Positions 46,105 to 54,773 of a stretch of DNA of 64,000 nucleotides are shown here, one piece after another; within the stretch, counting starts at the first letter, position 1; each line of letters starts with the position of its first letter. Position numbers and translations under genes: made by a program. Source of the DNA: Triticum aestivum (lineage: Eukaryota; Streptophyta; Magnoliopsida; Poales; Poaceae). The stretch lies in the NCBI RefSeq assembly GCF_018294505.1, contig NC_057807.1, forward strand, positions 170,528,883 through 170,592,882. Direction: 5' to 3'. Under the pieces are notes generated by a model. The model did no database searches. It was not told the DNA's origin and saw only the letters and a program-made list of their open reading frames with translations.

Positions 46105-46995
46105 TGTCGGCATTTTGGATATGGGGGTATCCAAACTTGCCTGCCTGCAGCCCACCATGTGCCCCCCGATAGCCTGGTATGGGCCAGCTTAAGCATCAAC
46201 GACTCAAGACCCTTGCGAGGGGCCAAGCCTCGTGAGGCAGATGACGCCAAGACCCCCGAGGGGATCGTCCTCTTCAGGCTGGCTCCCGAGGGGCGGAGAG
46301 TTCTATGAAAGGTGCACCTTACGAGGCTCAGCTGACATGAGCCATGACGACCAAGGCCAGGCGGGCCCCAGCGGGCACAAAGCACCAGTTTCCTCTTCGG
46401 TGCAAGGGAGGCAAGCCACAGGCGTTGAGTCCCGAGGAATCAGCCAAAGGTTTCCATTCTGGTGTAACAAGACCAAGACCATGAGGACGGCAGGACGTAG
46501 GTCATCACTGCGCCTACCGCAGCGTCATGAGCAAGGGCTTTTCGTAGGCAAAGACCACTTTAGTCAGGTAAGCTATGCTACTTGTTCCCTTTCAAATCCG
46601 GCCATTGTGGGATCCCTTCCCGCCAACATTTGGGAAGAGGACCAAGGCCACTATAAATAGGACATAGCCACCACCATAGAGGGTGATCGGATCCACTCTC
46701 ACCCGACCACCTCACTAGCTCTCTTGAGCTCTAGAACACCTCACCTCCTAACGCATGTTCATCCCTTGTACTAGTTCATCCTCAGCCCTTTGAGGCAATC
46801 AACCAAAACACTGGAGTAGGGTATTACATCGCAAGGTGGCCCGAACCAGGATAAATTGTTGTATCTCTTTGTCTCTTCGAGCTCGGCACGCTAGGCTTAC
46901 GAGGATCGCGAGTAGGCAGGCTAGGTAGGTTGAGATCTCCACATGCACTCCAGAGTTTGAACCTTTCAAAGGTTTGCGGAACCTGTAATCCGACA
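46105..46995 (+). repeat. 3' LTR of X1
   Basis: It starts TGTCGGCATTTTGG, ends CTGTAATCCGACA and keeps TG/CA ends. TATAAATAGG is at 46652-46661. GATGC follows at once, matching the left flank. Confidence 0.9.
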
Positions 46996-47000
46996 GATGC
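46996..47000. repeat. Target-site duplication GATGC of X1, right copy
   Basis: This exactly matches 33244-33248. Together they show that X1 inserted as one unit and has not recombined at its ends. Confidence 0.9.
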
Positions 47001-47702
47001 TATAAGCAAATGTGAGTCCTCGGAACGCAAGGTGTCGGATCGAGACTCTCAACTTGTTACAGCGCTCCAATGTGCGAAGCAGGCTTGTGTTGAGGCCCAA
47101 GGCGCTTGTCAGGAGATCCGAGAGGCAAAGCAGATCTCAACGGGTAAGGCCTTCAATATGCAGAGCAAATTTTTAAGGAGAAAGTGCACCTTACTGACCC
47201 GCATTTGGAGTTCTCCAGGAGAGTTTGCGGATCTACCCAGACTATTGCTGATGCTGCGGATTTCTTCTGAGCCAAAGAGGGGAGCTCAAGAGAGAAGTTG
47301 TTCTGGTCCCAGTACCTTGTGCCAGAGCATCCAGTGCCCCTCAGCGATCAGCTGAAGCAGCTGACCGAACTGCATAGGGTGGCTGAATTGGCCAAGAAGG
47401 ACGTTATAGTCCGTCTTTGGCCAGCCGAACCCATATCCAGCAGCTACTTTGGGCTTATGAAGCGGCTAGTCCATTCCTTCCCACGGCTTGACGCTATAAA
47501 GCGGTCAGTCTGTATCGAAGGTGCCCAGATGGCCTTCGCCCGTGTCAAGGTGCAATGGGCGAAGATGAATGCCACCAATCTTGCAACCGAGGGACCGCCC
47601 GCAGGCAAGGAGCACCATACGCTAGAGCGGTATTTCGGCGACGTCCTTGAAGGATCACGCATTGTAGAGGGCCAGTGTTCGAAGGACATCATTTTTGAAT
47701 GA
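47001..47702 (+). pseudogene. Antisense gene of element F1, 3' part
   Basis: The coiled-coil exon interrupted by X1 resumes as SKCESSERKVSDRDSQLVTA and AKQACVEAQGACQEIREAKQ. A break near 47160-47290 leads to the last open frame: LSDQLKQLTELHRVAELAKK, AQMAFARVKVQWAKMNATNL and GDVLEGSRIVEGQCSKDIIF, with stop TGA at 47700-47702. The C-terminal region is open for more than 130 codons, better preserved than exon 1. Helical, charged composition continues. The tail's role is unknown. It would be the conserved end of the product encoded from ATG 30904. Confidence 0.6.
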
Positions 47703-48979
47703 ATGTATCTGTGCTGCTGGAACTTTGTATTATAAAAACAAAGCCTTTTTATAATATTTTGTGTGTTTTGTCTAAAATTATTTCCCTCCTTTGCGGCTGT
47801 TTACTGTGTCTGAGAGTTGGCTACTCGTTGGCTTCAGCCCCCATGTAGGTAGTACGGGGGTGTTCCGAACAGCACATGAACACGCTTAACCCAACAAATT
47901 GGTCCTGCAAGGAGGTGTTAGTGTGGCAAACCAGACAATCAGACTATGCAGCTTTATCACTCTCACTTAGCCATAGGAGTATGACAGTAAGATTGTTGGC
48001 GTAGCCCCTGGTATTGTTTCGTTATCCGAACTTGGTTGCAGTAGACGCCTGACCAGGTGAAGACCGGTCCTTCGTGTGACACGGAAAAAATCCAAGAGAT
48101 TTATACTTAGTCACCGAATAGCTGACCAGCTCTCACCGCATCATGACAGTCAGTTTTCGGCTTTCGCTACTGAGGTGTTTATCCGGATGAACCAGAAACA
48201 CAATCGCAGTAGTTCTCCCTTTACTTCCTTAGCCGAACAAGCAAAACGTAAGGTAGTAACCACATGATCCGGGCAACCCAACAATTGACCCAAGACATGA
48301 TTCGGAGCCGATGCATATAATGTTATATTCGGGACGCCGAATTGTACAATAAAAGTGTTCGGACTAATGTTATTTTAAGTAATGTACGTGGTTGAATGGA
48401 GCCCCTGGTGATTGTTAAGTCGTGTCGAAGTGTACATGACAATCGGACGAAAGAAAAAGAGGGAAAACGGATTAAAAAATAAGCTAGTACCGAATAGGTT
48501 GGGCGAAAAACTGTTTCCATTATAGTCTGATTGATACGTAAAAAAATATTTGTACCGATAATGCTACAAGCATTGAGGCCATTTTACATGCCAAGCACAA
48601 GGGAAAGGTGTGTACATGTAGTAAAAAGGGAAGATGTGATCTTTGAGGATCCTTTAGATACTCTGCCATGCATCTGCGCTGCTTTTCGCCTTGATGTGTG
48701 ATCCTTTGAGAGAATCAATGACCGGGTTTTCATAAGGGGCTAGGAAAAAAGGGCCCTTGGCACCATCAAAAGGTGATGTGGGTTGTAAGGAACCTGAAAA
48801 AAATGAAAAATAAGGAGAAAGAGGATATGAGGATCCAGATAGGGTTGAGCCGTATTGTGGACTTTATTCTTGATATGCCTTTGTCCTTGCCCATGGTATT
48901 TTGAGTGCGTAGTTATGTACGCGCGGTTCATATGCCGCAATTTGGTTGGAGCTAAGACGGAGGCCAAATTGCTAATCGA
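47703..48979 (-). other. Non-coding region of F1 between protease and antisense gene
   Basis: AT-rich DNA follows the antisense stop, starting with TTTTTATAATATTTTGTGTG, which could serve as its 3' end region. No RT, RNase H or integrase motif is visible on the minus strand, although pol should lie here. The region contains short CCGAAT/ATTCGG motifs but no gene. Confidence 0.5.
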
Positions 48980-49562
48980 GCTCCTGGCGAGCTAGACTGT
49001 CGGTCTACGGAGTAGTCCGGACTCGTTTGACAGTGTCCGAGGGCTTGACGGTCGATGTAGGGTTTGGCTTAATGAGATCACACTATACTTCCGCTGCGAG
49101 GGCCACGAAGTTCTCCTCGGTACGGAGGGAGCGCTCCATGTTTCCACAGACTATTATAACACCTCATGGTCCTGGCATCTTAAGCCTTAGATAGGCATAC
49201 TGCGGGGCCGCATTGAAGCAAGCGAACACGGTTAGTCTGAGTAGTGCATGATAACCACTTTAGAAAGGACGATGTCGAAGATCAATTCTTCGCTTCGGAA
49301 GTTGTTGGAGAACCGAAGACGACTTCCAATGTGATTGAGCCCATGCAGCGGGCCTCTACACCGATTATTACTCCTTTAAAGGTAGTTTAGGTGGGCTTGA
49401 TTCTTGACGAGTCAATACCCATTTTGTGGACCGTGTCTTGATAGAGCAGGTTAAGATGGCTGTCGCCGTCCATGAGGACTCTCGTGAGGTGGAATCCATC
49501 AATAATTGTGTCGGAGTAATGGGCCACGGGTAGGCTCACCCGAGTCCCTGAATTTATCAAGA
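48980..49562 (-). pseudogene. Protease remnant of element F1
   Basis: On the minus strand the frame gives TRVSLPVAHYSDTIIDGFHL and VLMDGDSHLNLLYQDTVHKM, with Asp in D-G-D at the active-site position (D-G-G or D-G-S in relatives). GIDSSRIKPT and TTFKGVIIGVEARCMGSITL then cross a stop. A shifted continuation with blocks resembling YAYLRLKMPGP can be followed to about 48980. The enzyme would process Gag-Pol. Stops and shifts disable it. The right boundary is set by the incoming LTR near 49566, which removes gag. Confidence 0.65.
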
Positions 49563-49566
49563 CCTT

Positions 49567-50651
49567 GGGCCGGCTCCGCCTTGCTACGCCCCAGGACGAA
49601 GCCCCGCCCTCTAGGAGCTGGCAAGCCCAACGGCCGGCAGCCAGAGGACGGCCAACCACCAATAGACGGAATCACGAGCGGCCGGCCCCAGCCGGCCGGC
49701 TTCTGTGGAAGATGGCATCTGGCAGACGGGCACCGCGCACACTCAGAGTTTGTGCCCCCATCAAGAGGACGAGACGGGGCATGGCAACAGTGAAGCCCTC
49801 GCCCCGGAATCCTGGCGGAGATGTCCACATGGCATGACACTGTTGCCACTCTCCCCTGACGTCACTCTGGGCAGGCGGAGCCCCTCTCCCCATGACGGCT
49901 TGTCGGTACGGCCCGCAGGCTGCGGGCCCTACCGGGCAGGGACATCCCAGAAGACGGTGCACGCCAAACCAGACGGACCGGAGGACGGCCGGCCTCTAGC
50001 AAGCGGCCGCCCCCTCCCTCGAAGCCCGTGCGCCATTAACTTGAGGAGACCAGGTGTGGCTACAGTGATCTCCCACCAGGCGGCAGGGACTGTAGCTACA
50101 CTGAGATGACCAAGCCAGCGTCATTAGCAGCACGGCTACACTGACCAGCCACCAACCAGACACGCCAGCGGCGGCGGCGTCCTATCAGCTCTGTACCAGA
50201 CCGGTCGGCGAGGCCCACCAGGCGGCGGGCCCCAGCAGTCGGCGGAGAAGCCGGAGGCCGGAGACGCTGACAGCCGGGCCCAGCAGCCAGCCAGATTACC
50301 ATTGTACCCCTGGGGGGTAGGCCTATATAAACCTCCAAGGCACCCATGCAAAGGGTTCCCACCCCATTAGACCTAGACACATACCTAGGGCAGGAGAGAG
50401 CTAGCCTTGCCTTCTCCTTCCTCTAGCACACAACTCAAGGAGCAACTTGTATCACTTGTGCCTTTAGGGATCACGCGGAGACCCCGCAGAGCAGGACCAG
50501 GGGTGTTATCTCCTAGGAGAGACCCGAACCTGGGTAATGTCCGCCGGCGTTCGTGTCTACACCTCATCCCACTTCCGGTCACCAGGGATGTTTTACTTGC
50601 TCCCACCATGATAAGCCATCCTTTGGCATATGTCGCACCCAAACCCCGACA
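49567..50651 (+). repeat. 5' LTR of element G
   Basis: It ends AAACCCCGACA just before a primer-binding site. CCTATATAAACC at 50322-50333 is a good TATA box, and a CT-rich leader with TCTCCTTCCTCTAGC follows. The left end is placed near TGGGCCGGC at 49567 only because F1 coding similarity stops there. No TGTCGGGG start matching the right end was found, so it may be truncated. Confidence 0.55.
50324..50330 (+). promoter_or_regulatory. TATA box of element G LTR
   Basis: TATATAA stands between a GC-rich upstream part and a transcript-like CT-rich downstream part, about 320 bp before the LTR end. Confidence 0.6.
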
Positions 50652-50671
50652 TTTGGCGCCCACTGTTGTGC
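50652..50671 (+). promoter_or_regulatory. Primer-binding site of element G
   Basis: TTTGGCGCCCACTGTTGTG follows the LTR's terminal CA. TGGCGCCCAC is a common gypsy primer-binding core in grasses. Confidence 0.7.
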
Positions 50672-50730
50672 GACGTGCACCGTCTCCTGGAGACCTGCTT
50701 TAGACGGGAACCTTGTTCCTTCCCGGCGAG

Positions 50731-51216
50731 CGAAGCTAGCCCAACACGCCTGACGGTGTCAGCCTCGACGCCCTGCATGGCGCTGAGATCGTCTGCGCGG
50801 CGAGATGCCTCGCTGAACGCGTTGGCAAGATTCACCTCTCCGACGAGCCAGCCTCCGACGCGAGCACCAGCTGCCCCGGGAGCCGCCTCGTCATCCTCCT
50901 CGACCAGCTTCACCTCACCAGCGAGCCTCCTGTGGACCTGGAGTCTGTTGGCTCCACCGACCCGATGATCGTCGACTCCGACACGGCATCCCTTGATGCG
51001 TTCCCCACTAACGTGGTGATCTACGACGAGCCGCCTCCTCGCGAGCACAGCGGCGGAAGCACCATCACGGAGGCGCTTGTCATTAATAGTGGCGAGCGCT
51101 CGAATGGAGACACTCGAGACCCACTCGAAGCTGCGTTGCGGGACTTGACGGCGCCCATCCCAGAAGACGGCTTATATTCCTCCCATGAATATACTGAGGA
51201 AAGGAACATCTCGTGA
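50731..51216 (+). pseudogene. gag N-terminal part of element G
   Basis: A frame with no stop from a TAG near 50728 to 51216 encodes DGVSLDALHGAEIVCAARCL, DQLHLTSEPPVDLESVGSTD and DPLEAALRDLTAPIPEDGLY. The length and position after the primer-binding site fit the N-terminal gag of a gypsy element. No ATG is available at the expected start, so initiation is lost or upstream of a break. No core gag or zinc motif is reached before the element is cut at 51216. The TGA ending the frame comes from the joined F2 sequence. Confidence 0.5.
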
Positions 51217-51229
51217 AATATAGAATTCT

Positions 51230-52093
51230 TACCGAATTGGCGTGGCGCTTGGTGCTGAGTCCGCGGTCCTCAGTGGTGGGAGGAGGAACTTCACTGGCCT
51301 TGAATAACACCTTCTAGACGTCTTTGTGCATCGTGTCGAAGAGCTCTCGCAGTGTCTGGTGTTGGGCCGCATCAAACTCCCACAGGTTGAATACCCGTAT
51401 TTCACACGGGAGAATCCGGTGAAAGAGCATGACCTGGACCACGTTGGCAATTTTTATCTTCTTGCTTATCATATTTTTGGCACAGTTCTGGAGTCCGGTC
51501 AGCTCGGCGGGCGCGCCCGAGGCTAAGCCCTTCTTCTTCCAGGAGGTGAGCCGCATGGGGATGCCAGATCAGAATTCGGGGGCCGCCACCCAGTTGGCGT
51601 CGCGCGGATCGGTGATGTAGAACCACCCCGACTGCCACCCCTTTATGGTCTCCACATAGGAGCCCTCGATCCTGGTGACGCTGGGCATCTTGCCCACCAT
51701 AGCGCCTCCACACTTCGCTTGCTGGCCAACCACTATCTTTGGCTTCACGTTGAAGATTTTCAGCCACAGACCAAAGTGCGGTTTGATGCGAAGGAAGCCC
51801 TCGCACACAACGATAAACGTCGAGATGTTGAGGATAAAATTAGGGGCCAGATCATGAAAGTCTAACCCATAGTAAAACATGAGCCCGCGGATGAATGGGT
51901 GGAGGGGGAATTCCAGTCCGCGGACGAAGTGGGTGAGGAACACAACCCTCACGTGGGGTTGTGGAGTCGGAACGATCTGCCCTGCGTCTGGGAGCCGGTG
52001 CGCAATGTCTGCGGCCAAGTATCCGGCCTCCCAGAGCTTTGTAATGTCCTCCTTGACGGAGGAGGCCATCCACTTGCCTCCTGCTCCGGACAT
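51230..52093 (-). pseudogene. Antisense gene of element F2, first exon
   Basis: ATG 52093 (minus strand) starts MSGAGGKWMASSVKEDITKL and continues WEAGYLAADIAHRLPDAGQI, RGLMFYYGLDFHDLAPNF and LRIKPHFGLWLKIFNVKPKI. It stays open for about 175 codons to a TGA at 51566-51568. It resumes GIPMRLTSWKKKGLASGAPA to MHKDV, with a second stop, and ends near a plausible donor CG/GTAAGAATT at about 51229. The same protein start is at 30904 in F1, where it is more damaged. The domain resembles Transposase_28. A TATA-like box at 52208-52216 lies 115-120 bp upstream, favouring its own promoter. Confidence 0.65.
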
Positions 52094-52207
52094 GTTTGGA
52101 ATGGCTGTATGGAGAAGGTGAGAACTGGGGCGCTGGAGCTCGAGCGCGCGAGGATGGATGAATGGAGGAAGAAGAAGGCATGGGTGAAAGAGGAGAATCC
52201 CTATCTC

Positions 52208-52216
52208 TTTATAAAG
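52208..52216 (-). promoter_or_regulatory. TATA-like box of F2 antisense gene
   Basis: CTTTATAAAG is palindromic and lies 115-120 bp upstream of the antisense ATG, a normal distance for a plant core promoter plus leader. In F1 the aligned site reads GATAAG, so the box is intact only here. Confidence 0.4.
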
Positions 52217-52646
52217 GCGGTAGAAACTGTGCACCTCCCCACTCGCCCGTTAAAATCGCTTATTCCACAAGCGCAATGATTGATGGCATGGTTGGGTTAC
52301 CCATGCCCGTATTGTGATAATCCCGCGATAAGGGGACTAGATCTTTGCTTCGACAAGACGTGTCAAGGAAACCGGCTCGCATTATGTGAAGTAGCTGGTT
52401 GTGAAAAACGGTTCGAATAATGACAGGACCGTGGCATGCTATCATGCTATAAGAAGCTGTCAGCAAATTAGATTTGTGGAATATTGTACTCTCTACGGTG
52501 GTATGTGGAATTTGTTTAGCAGAGCCAGACACGATTCTCGTGTTAAAAGTCTTCTATGGAGTATTCCGAGAAGGAACCGTCCTTGCAATGCCGAGGACAA
52601 TCTGCGTGCCGGACTCGTCCTCATTGAAGCCTGGTTCAGGGGCTAC

Positions 52647-53112
52647 TGAGGGAGTCCTGGATTAAGGGGTCCTCGGACAGCCGGACTATATACTTTGGCC
52701 GGACTGTTAGACTATGAAGATACAAGATTGAAGACTTCGTCCCGTGTCCGGATGGGACTCTCCTTTGTGTGGAAGGCAAGCTTAGCAATTCGGATATGTA
52801 GATCTCCTTCTCTGTAACCGACTCTGTGTAACCCTAGCCCCCTCCAATGTCAATATAAACCGGAGGGTTTAGTCCATAGGACAACAACAATCATAATCAT
52901 AGGCTAGCTTCTAGGGTTTAGCCTCTACGATCTCATGGTAGATCAACTCTTGTAATACTCATATCATCAAGATCAATCAAGCAGGAAGTAGGGTATTACC
53001 TCCATTGAGAGGGCCTGAACCTGGGTAAAACATCGTGTCCCCTGCCTCCTGTTACCATTAGCCTTAGATGCATAGTTCGGGACCCCCTACCCGAGGTCCG
53101 CCGGTTTTGACA
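52647..53112 (+). repeat. 3' LTR of element F2 (466 bp)
   Basis: It starts TGAGGGAGTCCTGG, ends GCCGGTTTTGACA, and contains CAATATAAACCGGAGGG near 52851. It is the inverted partner of 29886-30351, with the same length and a similar sequence throughout. The purine-rich GGTTCAGGGGCTAC just upstream identifies it as a 3' LTR. Confidence 0.85.
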
Positions 53113-53637
53113 CCCACAATGGGTAGTAGTATAAACCTGGGTGGGTGTGCATGTGAACCTCGTAGTAGCACAAGTCTACAACGGCCTAGATAGCAGCAAA
53201 CTGGACCGCCTGAGATAGCGTAGAAGCGAAACCACCCTTAGAGGAACGAGTGTAAGCACCGGAAGGGGAACTGTGGTGTAGAGTGACGTCATCATAATAC
53301 TCATACAACGAACCGGCCAGATGCTCCCATTACACCTAATAACTGGATCAGCACCCTTTGGGTAGAGTCATCACCACATGTTCTGAAGTAGGTGCGGTGA
53401 TGTGTACGAAGCTGGCTCAGGATGGTTCAAGATCAGAACTGGAGCCATCTACACTCACAATCATCAGATGGTTAGTAATAACAACAGATAAACAAGCATG
53501 AAATGCAATAATCAATTTCTAAGACTACCGACACTCAGATGAAACTACCTAACGTTCCACTAACGCACTAACTGCCTATCATGTCCTACAATCAACGCGG
53601 CTCTGATACAAGTCATACTGCTTACCAGCATGTCATA
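53113..53637 (-). pseudogene. Reversed leader and gag start of another gypsy element
   Basis: On the minus strand CTTGTATCAGAGCCGCG near 53596-53612 is a slightly altered primer-binding site of the initiator-tRNA-Met type (consensus TGGTATCAGAGC). About 120 bp farther on, an ATG opens MAPVLILNHPEPASYTSPHL. Later, after a shift, it reads DPVIRCNGSIWPV and similar pieces. The LTR that should precede the site is missing, because sequence right of it belongs to the copia leader from about 53638. The left side is cut by the F2 LTR. Long-LTR gypsy chromoviruses use this primer, so it could belong to the group of the two solo LTRs. Confidence 0.4.
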
Positions 53638-54773
53638 CTTTGGTTCAGCGTTATTGTTGGATGAAGCGTCCCGGACCAACATTACGCGTACGCTTACGCG
53701 AGACTGGTTTTACCTCCGTGCTTTGTACACAGGTGACTAGCGGGTGTCTGTTTCTCCAACTTTAGTTGAACCGAGTGTGGCTATGCCCGGTCCTTGCAAA
53801 GGTTAAAACAACACTAACTTGACGAACTATCGTTGTGGTTTTGATGCGTAGGTAAGAACGGTTCTTGCTCAGCCCGTAGCAGCCACATAAAATTTGCAAC
53901 AACAAAGTAGAGGACGTCTAACTTGTTTTTGCAGGGCATGTTGTGATGTGATATGGTCAAGACGTGATGCTATATTTTATTGTATGAGATTATCATGTTT
54001 TGTAACCGAGTTATCGGCAACTGGCAGGAGCCATATGGTTGTCGCTTTATTGTATGAAATGCAATCGCCTTGTAATTGCTTTACTTTATCACTAAAGGGT
54101 AGCAATAGTCGTAGAAGCAATAGTTGGCGAGACGACACCGATGCTACGATGGAGATCAAGGTGTCACGCCGGTGACGATGGTGATCATGACGGTGCTTCG
54201 GAGACGGAGATCACAAGCACAAGATGATGATGGCCATATCATATCACTTATATTTGATTGCATGTGATGTTTATCTTTTATGCATCTTATCTTGCTTTGA
54301 TTGACGGTAGCATTACAAGATGATCTCTCACTAAATTTCAAGATAAAAGTGTTCTCCCTGAGTATGCACCGTTGCCAAAGTTCGTCGTGCCCAGACACCA
54401 CGTGATGATCAGGTGTGATAAGCTCTACGTCCATCTACAACGGGTGCAAGCCAGTTTTGCACACGCAGAATACTCAGGTTAAACATGACGAGCCTAGCAT
54501 ATGCAGATATGGCATCGGAACACTGAGACCGAAAGGTCGAGCGTGAATCATATAGTAGATATGATCAACATAGTGATCTTCACCATTGAAAACTACTCCA
54601 TTTCACGTGATGATCGGTTATGGTTTAGTTGATTTGGATCACATGATCACTTAGATGATTAGAGAGATGTCTATCTAAGTGGGAGTTCTTAAGTAATATG
54701 ATTAATTGAACTTAAATTTATCATGAACTTAGTACCTGATAGTATTTTGCTTGTCTATGTTTGTTGTAGATAG
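53638..54773 (+). other. Untranslated leader of copia element
   Basis: This 1.1 kb contains no gene. It is the long 5' leader typical of BARE-type elements, ending TTGTTGTAGATAG before the gag ATG. The short frame 53894-54175 inside it is not conserved in character. Repeated GATGATGATGG and GATCAC motifs occur near 54160-54235. Confidence 0.65.

Larger units (their letters stand above)
33249..46995 (+). mobile_element. Gypsy element X1, complete with two LTRs, TSD and antisense gene
   Basis: This 13.7 kb element has LTRs of 892 and 891 bp and GATGC on both sides. It follows the gypsy order: primer-binding site, gag, protease, RT remnant, tandem repeats, an oppositely oriented gene, polypurine tract and 3' LTR. 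A 4.1 kb solo LTR of another family splits gag. RNase H and integrase are missing. The two LTRs differ at many scattered positions (roughly one in ten by eye, not counted), so the insertion is old. It lies inside the antisense gene of F1, so F1 is older still. A related copy, X2, starts at 62867. Confidence 0.85.
29886..49566 (-). mobile_element. Gypsy element F1 with antisense gene, split by element X1
   Basis: On the minus strand the surviving order is protease (49562-48980), a non-coding stretch, an oppositely oriented multi-exon gene, and a 466 bp 3' LTR (30351-29886). The segment 33249-46995 is a later insertion, and removing one GATGC and the insert rejoins the gene. RT, RNase H and integrase are absent between protease and antisense gene. 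The 5' part and 5' LTR are missing beyond about 49566, where another gypsy LTR begins. LTR ends TGTCAAAACC/CTCCCTCA are typical of an abundant Triticeae gypsy family. Confidence 0.7.
49567..51216 (+). mobile_element. Gypsy element G, 5' LTR and gag start
   Basis: A plus-strand 5' end consists of an LTR (end certain at 50651, start approximate), the primer-binding site TTTGGCGCCCACTG and the first part of gag. It is GC-rich and unlike the F and X LTRs. Gag breaks off at about 51216, where the intron of an F-family antisense gene on the other strand begins. The rest of the element is absent from the window. Confidence 0.6.
51217..53112 (+). mobile_element. Gypsy element F2, 3' end only
   Basis: This is the 3' end of a second F-family element, in plus orientation. 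It has the first exon of the antisense gene on the minus strand, a 553 bp spacer, the tract GTTCAGGGGCTAC and a 466 bp LTR. It mirrors 29886-31770 on the other strand. The rest of the element is missing to the left of 51217, where gag of element G adjoins. The base after the LTR begins a different reversed gypsy fragment. Confidence 0.75.

Noticed and set aside
29886..53112. The two 466 bp LTRs as the two ends of one element
   Set aside because: They are inverted relative to each other, both are flanked by 3' polypurine tracts on the inner side, and the outer flanks ATCGA and CCCAC do not match. They are 3' LTRs of two different elements.
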